Positions 21,301 through 34,386 are shown, numbered from the stretch's first letter. The stretch is DNA of 64,000 bases from Enoplolaimus lenunculus (GCA_030248215.1 JASANG010003398.1:1-64000), one strand, 5' to 3'. Numbers and translations: made by a program. Notes: generated from the letters alone by a model not told the origin.

Positions 21301-24300
21301 AGGCTTAGGCTTAGGATTAGGCTAAGGCTAAGGCTTAGGCTTATGCTTAAGCTTAGGTTTTGGCTTAGGTTTTGGCTTAGGCTTACGCTTAGGCTAAGGC
21401 TTAGGCTTAGGCTTATACGCTTATGCTTAGGCTTAAAACCTAAAAAACTAACAACTTGTTAGAGGTAAATGAACTACAACTGCACTAGATAATTCGGGTT
21501 TTACAACGGATATCGAGAACGTTAGTGACGTTTATCAATAGTCATGGGGTTTGATTGCAATTTTCTTTCAAGATTCCCAACCCGAGCCTGTTTGTATATA
21601 TTCTTTGTATACTTTCAGGCCACTTTTCGCAATTTAATCCATCACCAAATCGTACTGGAGATCCGCAAACCCCGACTGTACGTCCTGAAGCTCAAACCGC
21701 TGAACCAGATCTGTCACCGTTTGACCGATTTTCAGTTACCGATAGTCGGTTTCAGCCATTATCGGCAACGGACGACGTAGTCTTTGCCACAACTGTCGCT
21801 GCTACAACTCAACAGCCAGATAAACAAGCGTATGCTGTCACCGAAGCTGTTAATCGACAAGAAATACTTATGGGCAAAATGCTAAGCAAACATAATAATA
21901 CGATTTCACCGCAACGCAACGAACAAACGATGCACTTGATAGAAGCGTATATCGAAAACAGCGGAGCGAGAAATAACAGTTTGGCAACGACATTTGTGCC
22001 TGAAGAGATGCGAACGAACGAGCCCGTTGATTATTTAATTAATAGAAAAGGTACGGAAATTAATATTCAAACGCACCGACACAGTTTGTTCGACACACCG
22101 AATCTTTCTCCAGATGCGATTAACTTGTCAGATAGAATCGCTCTGGTGCTCGGCGGATTAGAGGTCGATGTCCAACCTACGAAATCCCCGTCGAATGGCA
22201 ACGCTGAACAGTTACCCGTGCGTCATATGCGCAAACGGCCACGCAAAGGTATTTTTGTACAGTTTCGTGGCAGAAGAAACGATAACGGCAGGCGTAGTAA
22301 GTCGGGAAGAACAAAGAAAAAATATAGCGATCCGTTTAAGTACGTTTTGGTTGATCCGTCAGCTTATCAAAATTTAATATCAGACTGGGACGTTCATCCG
22401 GACAGCAACAATAGCCAAGATGTGAAAAAAATCGATAACGAAGACAAGGACGCCAATCCTGGTGCTAGTCGAAGAACTACATCTGATGCCAAGGCTCAAA
22501 CAGGACGGTTTGCTCCCGTGTACGCTGAAATAAAACCAAACAAAGCGACAGAAAACACACAATCGTTCGGGTTTCCAATCCATATCCAAAGCGGTATTCC
22601 AAGTTTGTTTCAGTCAGATGAACGCTCGTTTTCTGCTGAACAGCTCAAAACGACGGTTTCAAACGAAATGTCAGGAGTTGGTTTACCAGCTGAGCTTAAT
22701 CGGAGAGGCGACCTACCAAATGATTTAGTCGCAGAGGCCACTAGGGCACAACAGCAAGACAAAACATTTCAGCGGTCCTTGTTTTCAAATAATAGATCAG
22801 TAGCTAGTGAAATAGAACGCGTTGAAGATGAAGCTAACGCCGAATTAGCTAAGTATCTAATAGCCAAGTTAGGTCTACCACCTGGTAACGATTTCAAGAT
22901 CGAACCATTCGATGTGCCCGCAGGTCATACAACAACCAAGTTAACTCATACAACCAAGGAAGTTCTGAGGCCTTCCAAAGATACCAATTCTAGTGAAGGA
23001 AGATTAAAAGTTAACAACAACAACAATAATAGCAATAGTAAAAACAACAAAAACAACAACAAAAACAATTTACAGTCAATGATTCAGGGCATAGAATTGA
23101 CTTACGACGGAAATCTGACTCGAACTTCTTCACGCTATCTGTACGAATTTCCAATCCGGTTCATTACCGCCTTACAGACGGCACGAGAGCTCGAACAATG
23201 GGAACACGATCATGGTTCACTGGCAGATTTGGATTTGAGCAAAATTGAAGAAATTGTGATTACAAATTTACTAAAGAAAACCGTTATTAAACCACGGCAG
23301 ACGATTCCGTTTGCAGAACAACAACAACAGATGCTGCCCAATAGAACAATTAGCAAAAATGTGTCATCGTTCTGGCCCATCGAAATCGCAAGCGTTCCTC
23401 CAGCTGAACCTACCAATATGCCGTCAACGATAGCCATTCCGCTAGAGACCGCATGCCAGTTAGCGAGAACAAACACTCTGAACAATTCAAAACTGTATCC
23501 TTATTTGAAAACGCCGTTTGAAACTCATAACCAATTTCTATCGAGTCAACTAAGGCGACAGTTACGCTTGACAAACGCAACGGATGGTGTAGCGCATACG
23601 GATCTTACTCCACAACTGAAGGTAGAAAATATATTTAATCTTTCACATCCGCGGTATTTGAGAAAACTGGTTCGACAACGCAAAAGAAATATACCGATCA
23701 GAAGAAACCCTATTGCCGGCACGTCGAATTTCGGCAAACTGTCATCAAACTTTGGTTGGCCTGTGCATCAGGAGACCAGATTCAATCGAGAGTACCATAT
23801 ATTCGAAAATTCAGACAAAATTACAAATGAAAGAATAATGCCGCCATACCCAAACGAACAGAGCAGTGGTACTCAGTATTACGCTCGACTCCCAAAAGAT
23901 AAAACAGACATAGGTGATAGAAGCCGGGATCAAGATTCGGATGGTATTTATGATGTTAGCGATGAAATTGGTGCCAGTCGAAAACATCGGGCAGTCAACA
24001 GTTTGCCAAAATCAAGCGAGATTTCGCTAATCGACAGCGAAGTTGCTCAAATCCAAACGAGCAACGATGCTGAAATTGAAGATTTCAACCACAGTCCCGG
24101 CAGTAGTTTTGCTCACAAATCACATAAAAGTGATAATTCTGTTGGAGTTGTATGGCTTGACAATTTACTTGATCTGATTTCGCCAAATAGCGCACGACGC
24201 GACAACAATGGGAAACTATTGCGAACAATCGAAACAACGAAAGCTGACAAAAGTATAGAAAGTCTTCTCAATCAAAATGTTACCTTAACGACTCGACAAT

Positions 24301-27300
24301 CTCAAACATCAGCATGGAGTAGCGAAAAAACGTTTCATCCAGAAATTTCACAGATTATGACGTTGAAGAATAGCTCAAACAGCGTGGATAGGCTTCGGTT
24401 TTGGGCGAAAGTAGGCGTTGACAAAGTTCAGTTTAATCGATATCCAGAAACGTTGAATCAAAATCAGCATCAGGTCACGTCACAGCACCAGCCGCTGAGC
24501 CATGATTACCGATATTCCGAACAAAAAGAAGACAACGAGCAGGACTGGGACAAGCAGGTGCAAAAGAACGCAAATTTGGCAGAGAAACTGTATTTTGGAA
24601 AGAATGATACGCATCACATGATATTTACATCTGAAACCACAAGACCCGGTTCTGTTGCAAATTTTCGACCGGAATATCATGGTAGGTTCTCAGTAGGTGC
24701 GTCACGGGCTTATATAAGTCGCAGCCCAAGTCGTAATTATGTCTGGTAAAGCTGCGTGTTTTCTGTTTGGTTACTTGATAGTCGTAATCCAGCTTGGTTC
24801 CATTTAGCTGACTAGAACGAACTGTTTGGTAGCCAACCAAAAAACTTGTTTTAAGTTTGTTTAGTTAATACGCGGGGCCCAGGCAACAATTTAGCTTAGG
24901 GCCGGAGAAGATTTTGTCCAGTTGCACATTTGTGCAACTATGTGTACTAGTCGTTATTATAGACAGTCAAAAAATGGGTTAGCAATTGAACATAAGCATC
25001 CGATACCTTTTCATGCCCGAATTATTTTGGCTTTTCAAGATCCATTGTTAAAATTTCCCGTTTCAATCGTGATATTTATATATTAAATCTAATTGATGGA
25101 CAAATTATTGAAATATCTTGATTACCTGACCTTAACTAGACGCGAAAACCGTTCTAGGAGCTGTTTTCTGTAGGTATCTACCGCGACTTTTCACTGTTTT
25201 TCATATCCAAATATCCGGTAAGTACCCGTCCATTTTTAGTGAACTTAATTTAAATGATTTAACAGGTTTATTATTGTTTTGGGCGTTTGTAATAGATATA
25301 GCGGCCAAGAACAAGCGTGAAATGGTGGTGGAAAACAATCTTTTCAGGGCATCTAAAAGTTTCTAACAGCTCCGGTATAAATTTTAAATATTTCGCATAT
25401 CCGTAACAGAGTTTTCACTTTAACCTTTTCGCACATAAATATTTTCGATTTCATATGAGATGTGACTGCAAGGCAAGATTCGATCCCCGGTCACTCGGGT
25501 TGGAGGCGTTTACGATAACCACTGAGCTATAGGAGCTTCACGCTCGAGCCCGAGGAGGGCTCTCACGTTTTGTAGAGAATTTGCACTGTGCATGTACATA
25601 GAATTGTTAAACATTGCTTACAGTGTCTGCGTTGCCCTTATATTACTTGTATTTAGTTGTTCATAATATATATACTCTATGAGTTAAAGGGTTAAATTTT
25701 GATTCGGTAACGCAACTTTTGCAAAATTTTTGCCCTGCTAATTTAACTGCAGATGTGTCATATTGTGGCATGTAAACTATTTCATTGGCAACGAGTTGCA
25801 TTAATGCAAAATTTAAATTTTAGGTCATGCACAAAAGCTTTCAGCCGAACCAAACGAAACACAGCCAGAAATAGCGAACGGTTCACGAGACTTCAACGCC
25901 GTAAATCGTGTGAATAAATCGCTGCCTGCGGTTTACAACCAACAACGGTTCGTAAATCATGTCGATCCGATAGGACTGCAGACAGGTGAACAATTTTCAA
26001 TCTTGAACCAGGCTAACGACAATAATAAGTTAAACCTTGGCGAACAAAAATTAAATTTCAATATAAATTTAACGTCGCTTTTCGTTAAGTTAGCAACGGA
26101 GTTGATTAATCGTGAAAGGTTCAAGAAATTAGCTTCATCTGGAAGTAACCTGAGCATATTTGATGCATTGGCAAACTGTACAAATGATGACTGCAAATCG
26201 CAGGAACAATCAAACGGTAAAACGAGTCAAACGCGTTTACTGTTGATTCCCGTTGTAGTTGATGGTAAACTTAATCAAGAAAATGGGCAATTTGCACAAG
26301 GCAAGCACCCAAACTTCGATAATAACAACAATGGAACGCCGTCGAAATCTGGCGGAGCCGCAAAAACGCACGGGTTTACTAGACTTCAATTTAATACACA
26401 ACTAAAATCAACGCCTGCATTTCAAATCGTTACTTCCGGTATGTCCGGAAACTCGCGTACAGAAGACAACGAACCAGCTAAAATTATAAATCAAATCCTT
26501 GATCCGTCATATCTGACTGAAATGCAAACTGGAACCAAATCAGTGTATCCCATAAGGTACCTTGGACGAAGAAATGGTACAATTCATCGTACCGTTCCGC
26601 AACAACTATTCAGCAAATCCGATCTCGATCGCCGGTTGTCTTCATTATCAAAAGACGCCAAAAATAATTCTAAAATCCATTGGAGTTACAGTATTGATCC
26701 ACCGGTGAGCGTTAAAAAACGTCCCGAAGAACTCGAAGAAATAATTGCTATCCCACAAAATCAACTGAGCAGATCGAATGGAAATTACCGATTTATTGTG
26801 ATACACAGTAATAATGCAAGCAAAACCAACTCACACGAAACAAGCCTAACACAGAATGTGAGGTTGCGCAATTCGTCACATGAAGACGAACAGTCAAAAC
26901 AAGTTTCACATCGAAGTCAAGCGTTGTCATCAACTTCAGCAACTCTTCCGATTCTTGCTAATTCGTTCATTGCAATTCACTCAAGGTCTAAAAACGACAA
27001 TAAAACTGTGTATTTGCAAGCTTTCGCAAACGGTGATCCGAAAACCAAGATATTCAAGGCGAACAGTTCGTTGCGAACCAAACACGATACGCCGGATAAG
27101 GCACAGCGATCAAATCAATCATCTATAGTTACATTTGGAAGCGATCCTATTGAACTTCAATCGAACTTGATTTCCACCACGACTGCTCCGGTGCGACGAC
27201 AAACAACAACTGCAACGACAATAATTGCAGCTTGGAAACACGACAATGACGTCATAAATTTTCCCACGAGATTAAAAAGGTTTCGGAGCGCGTTATTAAA

Positions 27301-27370
27301 CAAAACGTTTGAACAGAACAGTAACGTCACTGCAAAATCAATAGGTGATTACAGAAATGTTGTTAACTGA
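18396..27370 (+). CDS. Predicted secreted, asparagine-rich disordered protein (about 2028 aa)
   Basis: Five exons with matching phases: 18396-18615, 18916-19031, 19330-20470, 21619-24681, 25824-27370. The start is chosen because it begins a good signal peptide (MPVWQLSLTVLFTIPKIIAV), although the frame is open further upstream. After it the protein is hydrophilic and low in Cys, with no recognised domain. Residues about 331-441 are almost pure Asn with scattered Asp, Ser, Tyr and Thr; a shorter Asn/Lys tract lies near 23014-23070. Many basic clusters look like proprotein convertase sites (SRRRRP, MRKRPRK, RQRKRN), and N-x-S/T sites are frequent. Exon 4 could instead end at 24695 (donor GTGCGT, same phase). 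Function is unknown. A secreted matrix, cuticle or gland product is only a guess. Introns hold a TTAGGC-like tract and a tRNA-derived repeat. The two long open exons (over 3 kb and 1.5 kb) in AT-rich DNA argue strongly for real coding sequence. Confidence 0.75.
19984..20316 (+). repeat. (AAT)n coding microsatellite
   Basis: About 111 in-frame AAT/AAC codons, interrupted by GAT, AGT, TAT and ACT. A unit of about 70 bases (from ATGACAATAAT to TAATACTAATAA) is visibly repeated, so the tract grew by segmental duplication as well as slippage. Confidence 0.9.
21187..21445. repeat. Telomere-like GCTTAGG tract in an intron
   Basis: About 40 imperfect hexamers related to TTAGGC (GCTTAG, GTTTAG, GCTTAC, GCTAAG), without recognisable family A or B ends. 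It lies in intron 3 of the Asn-rich gene. Confidence 0.75.
25473..25570 (-). mobile_element. tRNA-derived SINE-like repeat, minus strand
   Basis: On the minus strand GCTCCTATAGCTCAGTGG is an A-box-like tRNA start at about 25536, and GGGGATCGAATC is a B-box-like arm. It is preceded by GAGAGCCCTCCTCGGGCTCG, shared with the copy at 27588. The 3' acceptor strand does not pair, so it is not a working tRNA. Confidence 0.65.
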
Positions 27371-27587
27371 TGGGAACGCAAACGAGCCTGCAAAGATTCT
27401 AAGTCTTCTTCATAGAAATGACACGTGAAACCATAAGGAACATTCTGTTAGTTTTGCTGTTATTAACCCCTTCTCACATTGTGTTGCCTGTAGACAACTC
27501 AGCGCAGTGTATATATGTTAAATAGTATATATCGCACCGTGTTTAACAATTGCAACACGTATACATAGTACTAAATCATCAGAAGAC

Positions 27588-27683
27588 GTGAGAGCCCCCC
27601 TCGGGCTAGAGCGTCAAGCTCCTATAGCTGAGTGGTGACGGTATACGCCTCCCACTCCAGTCACTGGAGTTCGAATTCTAGCA
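27588..27683 (+). mobile_element. tRNA-derived SINE-like repeat, plus strand
   Basis: GCTCCTATAGCTGAGTGG (A-box-like) and TGGAGTTCGAATTC (B-box-like) mirror the copy at 25473-25570. The two lie in opposite orientation on either side of the last exon of the Asn-rich gene. Confidence 0.65.
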
Positions 27684-27857
27684 TAAACGTAGGTCTCAGG
27701 GGAAATAGAAAATATTCATGTGAGAAAGGGTTAAAATTGATTTAGCGTTTTTACACAAAACTTATGCTGAGGTATATTTTAGTGGTGGCATTGTTGTGAA
27801 CGGAAATGAAATCCTCTAAAGACGGTAAAAATAAAAGCGACGACAAACGAAATAAAC

Positions 27858-28010
27858 ATTGCCAATGTATAGAACAAGACCGTAACAGTAGTATAATCTT
27901 ATTTCTGAACCTAAACCTAAGCCTAAGAGTGAGCTTAAACCTAAGCGCTGCTTACTCTATTGTAGTCCCGCAGAGAAATGTTCCACTTCTGATCTTTAAA
28001 TGGACCCAGG
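27858..28010. mobile_element. Diverged family A element
   Basis: GCCAATGTATAGAACAAGAC at the left, CTACTCTATTGTAGTCC... to TGATCTTTAAATGGACC at the right, with CCTAAACCTAAGCCTAAG between. Confidence 0.6.
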
Positions 28011-28504
28011 CGCAAACGTTTCGTTCAAAGGTTTTTACAAATTAAATTCTCACAGACGTCTTCTGTATTCCTAGCCAGGCGTAATATCTGCATCTGCAGC
28101 CAATATTGGTTTATATACAGGTTTCCGCCTTCGGAACAATTTTGTGATTAAACATAAGTTGCGAACAGCCCCCCTTCCCGTTGATCCTGAATCCGCTTTG
28201 GTTTTGATCCGACGGATGTATCAAACCATTGGCCAAACCATTAATCTTCTTTAATCCATCCTTACCGCTGTGTCACTTGCGGCACCGAAATAGCACCGCA
28301 CACATAATTTTTTAGGTCAAATGCATGAAACTATAAATTTCAATATATTCGTTCGATTGGTACACATCTGACCATTTTATTTATAGGGATATATTTAGCT
28401 TTTTGTATCAAAATCGTTGTAAAACTCAAGCGATTCTGCGTATCTGAACTAATTTCAATTACCTAAAATGTCAAAATAATTATTGCGTAGCGACCATTTC
28501 ACGC

Positions 28505-28660
28505 TTGCCTGACGTTTTTGTTGCGAGAACTTGCAGCCGAAACTTTTACGTGTGTAAGTTTTTGCAACAAGAACTTGTAAACGTAACTTTTGCTCGAAAA
28601 GTCACTAATAAAACTTGCAGCTGCAAGTTCTCGTTGCAAAACCATCACACGTCTGTTTGG
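28505..28660. repeat. Fold-back repeat with AACTTGCAGC core
   Basis: GTTTTTGTTGCGAGAACTTG and CTTGCAGCTGCAAGTTCTCG relate it to 8231-8511. Confidence 0.5.
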
Positions 28661-29079
28661 ACTTCAAATAAACAAACGCTTCAACGTTTTACGACCAATA
28701 AAAGTACTGGTTTGCTCTAGCATAGTGTAGTTTTATTATTTTAAAGACAAACACACGTTTGCAAGTACCGAATTAAATGATTTTCAATTTACTGGTCAAC
28801 TATTTTCATTTCTGCCGAAAATTCCTCGTTAATGTTTTTTTAAATATCCGTTAGCAAAATAATCACCGCAAACCATTTTTCCTAAATTAAACTGTATTTC
28901 ATGCTATGCTCTGTATAAACTTCGTAGTCAGTTTCTCGAGCAATCGCTGTGTTGTACAAAATATCCTAGCGAACTATTATTAATATTAATACATCGGTGC
29001 ATTATAGCGAGAAGTTTGATATAAAATTGAAAAAGCAAAATAATGTAGAGCAACAAACAGTGCAATAACAAAAAGAATT

Positions 29080-29311
29080 GGCCAATATTATTTTTAGGGC
29101 CGTAACAGTAGATTAAGCGTATTTTTAAGCCTAAGCCTAAAGTTTAAGCCTTGCCAAAAAATGTAGTCTAGAATGTAAAGCCTACTCTTTTACAGACCCA
29201 CCACAACCCGGGACGGCCTTAAAAGTAACATGGGCCGCCCCACAAACCGGGACGACCCTAAAAGTAACATGGGCGACCCGACAAACCGGGACGACCCTAA
29301 AAGTAACATGG
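29080..29311. mobile_element. Family B element with triplicated right end
   Basis: GGCCAATATTATTTTTAGGG starts the copy. The right end ACGACCCTAAAAGTAACATG occurs three times in tandem with a period of about 41 bases. Confidence 0.75.
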
Positions 29312-29441
29312 GACAAAGAATTTATAGCGTATTTAAACGGCAAAGATTAGTATTAATTTATAAACTCTAAAATATTTCATTAAAAACAATTTTTTATGCT
29401 GCTTGATTTACAGTTCTTGTCAAACAGCAAACTTTGCGCAT

Positions 29442-32400
29442 TTATGGTGTTCCGAAGAGATGATTGCCGGCGGAATCGGCTTTTTCCGACGTGAAATATT
29501 CGTTCCACAATCGAACAAACGCACCATAATCCAACTGTTTGTTCGGTGTTTTCTGAAATACAAATTTGTTGCTTAGTTTTTTGCACTGTTGACGGGTAAT
29601 AAAACGAAATATATTATTTTTTGTTAAAAATTTGTTAGAAAACATTTCCGATGAACGAAAACCATTTTGAAAAATAAACTAGCGGAAATCGCAATATGTC
29701 CCTGCCGAAATATCTCAATATAGTCTATCTGAAAATAGGCAATTGAACAAGAAAGTTTCATATTTCTTATTTCCTGAAGCATCTACGTATACTGAAAGTT
29801 GTTCTTAGATATGAGCCCGAATATATTTTCATATGTGCGCAGCGAGCAACTTATCAATAGTGGGTAATAGATCTTACGTTCGCATCAGTGAATGATTAGT
29901 TTCGAAATTCAGCACATTTTTTGCATTTGATTTGTTCTACTTCTGTGTGAAACTTGAGGCTTGTAGCTGGAAGCGTTCGTCAGCTTGAAAACCTATCGCT
30001 AACTGGTTATAGGTGCAATATGCATGTGCAAAATGTGGTCTTAACTACAGTGCTATCATGTATTTTACTATAAAATTTTGAAAGCTATTTGTGTATTTTA
30101 TGTTGATCTATATATATTTTTGCGCAGACGTGTAGCCAGCATTTTGGGAAAAGGGTTACTTTCAACAAAACGTACAAAACAGCTTTTTTGTCTCTAAACT
30201 GAAAAAGTACTTAAAGAAACCGTGATAAAAATCACAAAGGCCGGGTTTTAAATCCTCTAAAACGTTTGGCTCAAACTACGCTCTTGTCCACTTAATTATA
30301 GCAACTTACTGTGATAAATTTGTCATAGCTGGTTGAGGCATCATCTTTGCTGATTCCGAACATACTCAAAACGTTGGCATATTCTTCCTTGTCAATGACT
30401 TTATCTCCTGCAACAATAATGCGTACAATTAAAATATTAATTCCGACCAGTTGTTTGTATTCCCTATGAACTGCCGGAGCAGGCAGGGTTGGGGGCTCCC
30501 ACCAAATTTCAGGGTGGGGTCCCCACCAAATTCCGGGGTGGGGGCCTTTCAACGGGTTAGGGTGGGGTCCTGTTTAAAGGTTGGGCCTCTCCAAATGGGG
30601 GGAATGGGGGGTAGCTGCCCCGGCCCTGTCTCTATGTAATGCTGAGAGTGAGAGACAGCTATTGAAACGGTGGGCAGATGGTTATACAGAACGATTGGTT
30701 CGTGTTTAACTATACGGGCCTGTCTACTAAACATAGTCGTGAACCTAAGCCCGATTAAATGCTTGAAAACATTTATGATTGAAACAGTCTTTAGTTTCTG
30801 GTAAAAGTAGTCTTGGTTGAAACCTTTGCAATTGATGTGTCTTTTACATTATTAAAGCTGGAACGCCCCACATACGTATTTTGGGCAAATTTTCAGTATA
30901 ATTTTGTTTACAAAAATTTCATAGGACATACACGTGATTGATTGTTTTTCGTTCTTATGAAAAGAAAATTTGCATTGAAACTTTTGTGTTTTCGCTAACT
31001 TTGCCGCATTGCACAAAGCTGGCAGACTAGTACATACCATTGCTATCGAGAAGGAAGAACATGTATTTCAAGTATTCCCATTGCCAGATCTGCAAATGTT
31101 TAGGATTGTATTTTTCCCACATTTTGAGCCATTCATCAATGGTGATTTCAGTTTCCACATCTTCCGTCTACAAAATACCACAAATACAGAAAAACACGAG
31201 TTAAATTCATTTCCACAAATATTTAGCCGGGCCCGTTCAGTGTCGCGAAATAATGCACTCAGTACGTGTAACAGTTTGAACTTTTTCTATCCAAAGAGGG
31301 GTAAGCAACTGTTTTAACACTCAAAATGTCAAAACTTGGGTTCGCTGCAGACAAAACTACTTATTTACTAATAGAAACATTTTGTTGAGGAGCGGCGTAA
31401 CAGTTAGTAGTATAAGCATGTTCCTTTGCCTAAGCCTAGCCTAAGTCTAAGGGCAAAAATTAGTCTAGTACATGAGCGTACTTTCTTTCGGTGTTCCATC
31501 CAGAAATGGTATGTACCTCAACTTACATGGGCTACAGTTTTAATGGCCAATGTTACTTTTAGGGGCGTAACAGTAGATTAAGCGTATTCCTAAGATGAAG
31601 CCTAAGCCTAAGCGCTGCAAAAATGAGTTCCTAAGCTTAAGCCTAAGCCTAGCCTAAGCCTAAGCCTAAGCAAAAATTGTAATCTAGAATCTAAACCTAC
31701 TCTTTTATAGACCCACCAGAAACCTGGACGCCCATCAAAGTAACATGGACCAGTTGTAATAATGAAACCATTCTAACTTACCGAAGTGATATCAATATTT
31801 TTGATCTCATGCAGCAAACCTTTCCAAACCATTCGCATGGCGTCGCTGATGATTTTGTATTCGTTTGATTCTTCACCTCGCAATTCTTTGACTTTCTGTA
31901 AAAGTAAACATCAAAATTTATCGTCTTCGTAATTTCATTGTTTTAAATAAATGGGGTTTTTTTTTTAACTTGTGTACGCGTCAAACATTTTTTGAAATAA
32001 CACAGATTAAAGAAACGTTTTCCGGACAGAAACATTAAAACCTGTGAAAAAATTCTATTTTACCTCAAACAAAATTTCAAAATCGTTCCAGTCAATGACT
32101 TTGTTCATGTTTGTATCTGAAATCAGCAAAATTTTAACCATAAACGTTGTATCAGGAAGTTGTAAAATTGTATCCTAAATCTTCAATCAATCATCCGCGT
32201 ATACGTAGCACATGTGGACGCCTAGCATGTCTGAGGATCCCCCCGGCCACCCAGTATCCGGGATGTAAATTTTGCGATTGTAATGGTTCGTCTGAAGCTT
32301 ACCATGTGTTTTCAAGCCAAATTGGTCAAAAATATAGCAAGGTAACACAATATGAGTTAACAAAGTTTGCCATTTCGGCACAGTTGGTAAACCTTAAATT

Positions 32401-34386
32401 CTTAAAATGCACTTTAAAATTGTAAAATTTCAAAGTATGAAACGTATTGCTAAACCGTAAAATCCTGGGTCCACTGCTGACAGACTGCGTCTATGTTGTT
32501 ATATTTGGAGTACACTGTAAAAAATGGTGAGTCAAATTGACTCTCTCGGAAATAGGCTTTTCCTGACTACACAAACTGAGTCAAATTCGACTCCGCCAGA
32601 GTCAAAAGTGTGACATTGTGAATCGAATTTGACTCTGGCGGAGTTGAATTTGACTCAGTTTGTGTAGTCAGGAAAAGCCTATTTCCGAGAGAGACAATTT
32701 GACTCACCATTTTTTGCAGTGTAGTGACACAAGAGGTTAAGCATCAACACAATCTTTTGGTATTTAATAAATTATTAATGCCGATGTTGATTTGTAAATT
32801 GAAAAATATTGATTGACAGTATATTACCGAATTAACAGTTTTCAAAATTTCTATACTTTGTAAACTCCAGGCGAGACTCGAGAACGCTTTGTAGGTTTGT
32901 TGTTTTCAGCGTACCCTTGTACAATTTCACCTACATTTAAGGTTAAGGTTTAGGTTTAGGCAAAACAAAACTGAGACAATGACTTAAGCTTTTAGGCATA
33001 GGTAAGCTGTTTCCTTGAACCCTAAGCGTAAACGTGTGGGAAACTTTAAACCCACCTTAATCGGCCCGCGTGTGCTAGATGATGCAAGCTAATAAAATTT
33101 CAACCAGGGACTCAAAATCTGATCGAGAAACATGCACTGCAAAAAATGGTGAGTCAAATTGCCTCTCTCCGAAATAGGCTCTACGGGACTACACAAACTG
33201 AGTCAAATTCGACTCCACCAGAGTCAAATTTGTGACTCACTATTTTTTGCAGTGTGGGTCACAACTGTAGGGGCGCAATATATAATGATGCAAAAAAAAC
33301 GAAACAAGCCAGAAGCGAAAACAAGGGCAGAAAACGGAATGCTTAATTTCTATTACGCCAAGGGCGCAAAATTTTAAAGGGCCGGGAGGGTAGCCGCGGC
33401 ACTGGTTATGCTGTTCTATTATTAAAACTAAATGATGTATGCCCATAGGTCACTGTGTATAGACGTATCAATCTTCATCATATACCCCAACACATTGAAG
33501 CCTTATACCAACCATAACACAAACTCTATAGCAGTGACCCGAATAAGAGGGGGTCCCCATTTTAAGTCCCAATCAATAGGAGTCCGTATCACTAATGAGA
33601 GTACGTAAGCGGATAGAGTCGCTTGACCCTAATTAGAGTCCATCAATGCCATTTTCCCAAATTGTAGTGCATTAATGGCTCCAGCATCAAATACAGCTGA
33701 GTTAGAAACTAAAAAGCATACTTAGTTTTGAAGGTTCATTCTTAAGTATAACCTGGTATTATCTCTCAAGGTTTTAATGCAAGACAAATATACGTTTAAT
33801 TCAACGGATAATTGCAGTACCGGATATATACCAGTAACGAAGGACTGCGGAGGGCGGGTTAAAAATAACTAACAGTCCGTAACCGAATTACAGGGGTACC
33901 CTCTGGAGAGGCCAAATAAATATCAGTCCCCCCTTATTCGGATAACTACAGTGTGTACAACAAATTCATTCGCTCCAACTGAAAGATCCAGCGGTTAAAA
34001 CATTTGGCATTAATCCACCCCTGTCTCCCAAAACAGTTGCCTTTCATGATTCAAGGTTGCAGAAAAAATAAATACTCACATGGACTGTGCTCATTACAAA
34101 GATTTCGTACGCACCAAGGGCCCATAGCTACATTACCATGAATTACACATTACAACATTCTGATTCCAACAAATAAGAAAAGAACATACACAGTCCTGCG
34201 CCTACCAGCTTCAAGCTGCCTTAAATTAATACGGACATCTTGCCGTAGGTCGAGGAGACACTGAGACAGCCGAGCCAAGGTCACGGGTGGTTAAAAAGTT
34301 CGCCGTTAATCGTTAACCCACATACCGAAGAATTTGTAGAAAATGTGTTCCCATTTCTTCTTGAGCAACGGCGTTATTTTCGGCAT
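29442..34386 (-). CDS. Calexcitin-like EF-hand calcium-binding protein (188 aa)
   Basis: Six exons on the minus strand: 34326-34386, 32064-32116, 31782-31895, 31038-31167, 30310-30407, 29442-29552. All have GT-AG borders and consistent phases, and sum to 189 codons with the stop. The product begins MPKITPLLKKKWEHIFYKFF. EF-hand 1 (residues 21-32) is DTNMNKVIDWND. A second, weak loop lies at about 77-88 (TEDVETEITIDE). EF-hand 3 (117-128) is canonical, DSNGDKVIDKEE. The C-terminus LDYGAFVRLWNEYFTSEKAD...GNHLFG is typical of the calexcitin/sarcoplasmic calcium-binding group, where the fourth hand has lost its loop. Family role: a cytosolic calcium sensor or buffer, in neurons or muscle. There is no signal peptide or membrane segment. 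Introns carry several TIR elements that do not touch the splice sites. Confidence 0.88.
31384..31541. mobile_element. Diverged family A element in calexcitin-like intron
   Basis: GGCGTAACAGTTAGTAGTAT then CCTAAGCCTAGCCTAAG; the right side is degraded and ends ACTTACATGGGC. Confidence 0.5.
31555..31751. mobile_element. Family B TIR element in calexcitin-like intron
   Basis: GGCCAATGTTACTTTTAGGG at the left, CGCCCATCAAAGTAACATGG at the right, with a CCTAAG array in between. Confidence 0.8.
32513..32722. mobile_element. CACTGTAAAAAATGG fold-back element
   Basis: CACTGTAAAAAATGGTGAG and CACCATTTTTTGCAGTG are the ends, with AATAGGCTTTTCCTGACTAC and its inverse inside. Located in intron 1 of the calexcitin-like gene. 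Confidence 0.8.
33134..33256. mobile_element. Shortened CACTGCA fold-back element
   Basis: The left arm is complete (CACTGCAAAAAATGGTGAG to GACTCCACCAGAGTC). The right arm is cut down to GTGACTCACTATTTTTTGCA plus GTG. Confidence 0.75.
33531..33951. mobile_element. CTGTAG TIR element in calexcitin-like intron
   Basis: AGTGACCCGAATAAGAGGGG at the left and CCCCTTATTCGGATAACTAC to AG at the right, with the interior TAAGCGGATAGAGTC and AACAGTCCGTAACCG shared with the other copies. Confidence 0.75.

Noticed and set aside
21187-21445. True telomere or chromosome end
   Set aside because: The hexamers are degenerate, internal to an intron and flanked by coding exons on both sides.
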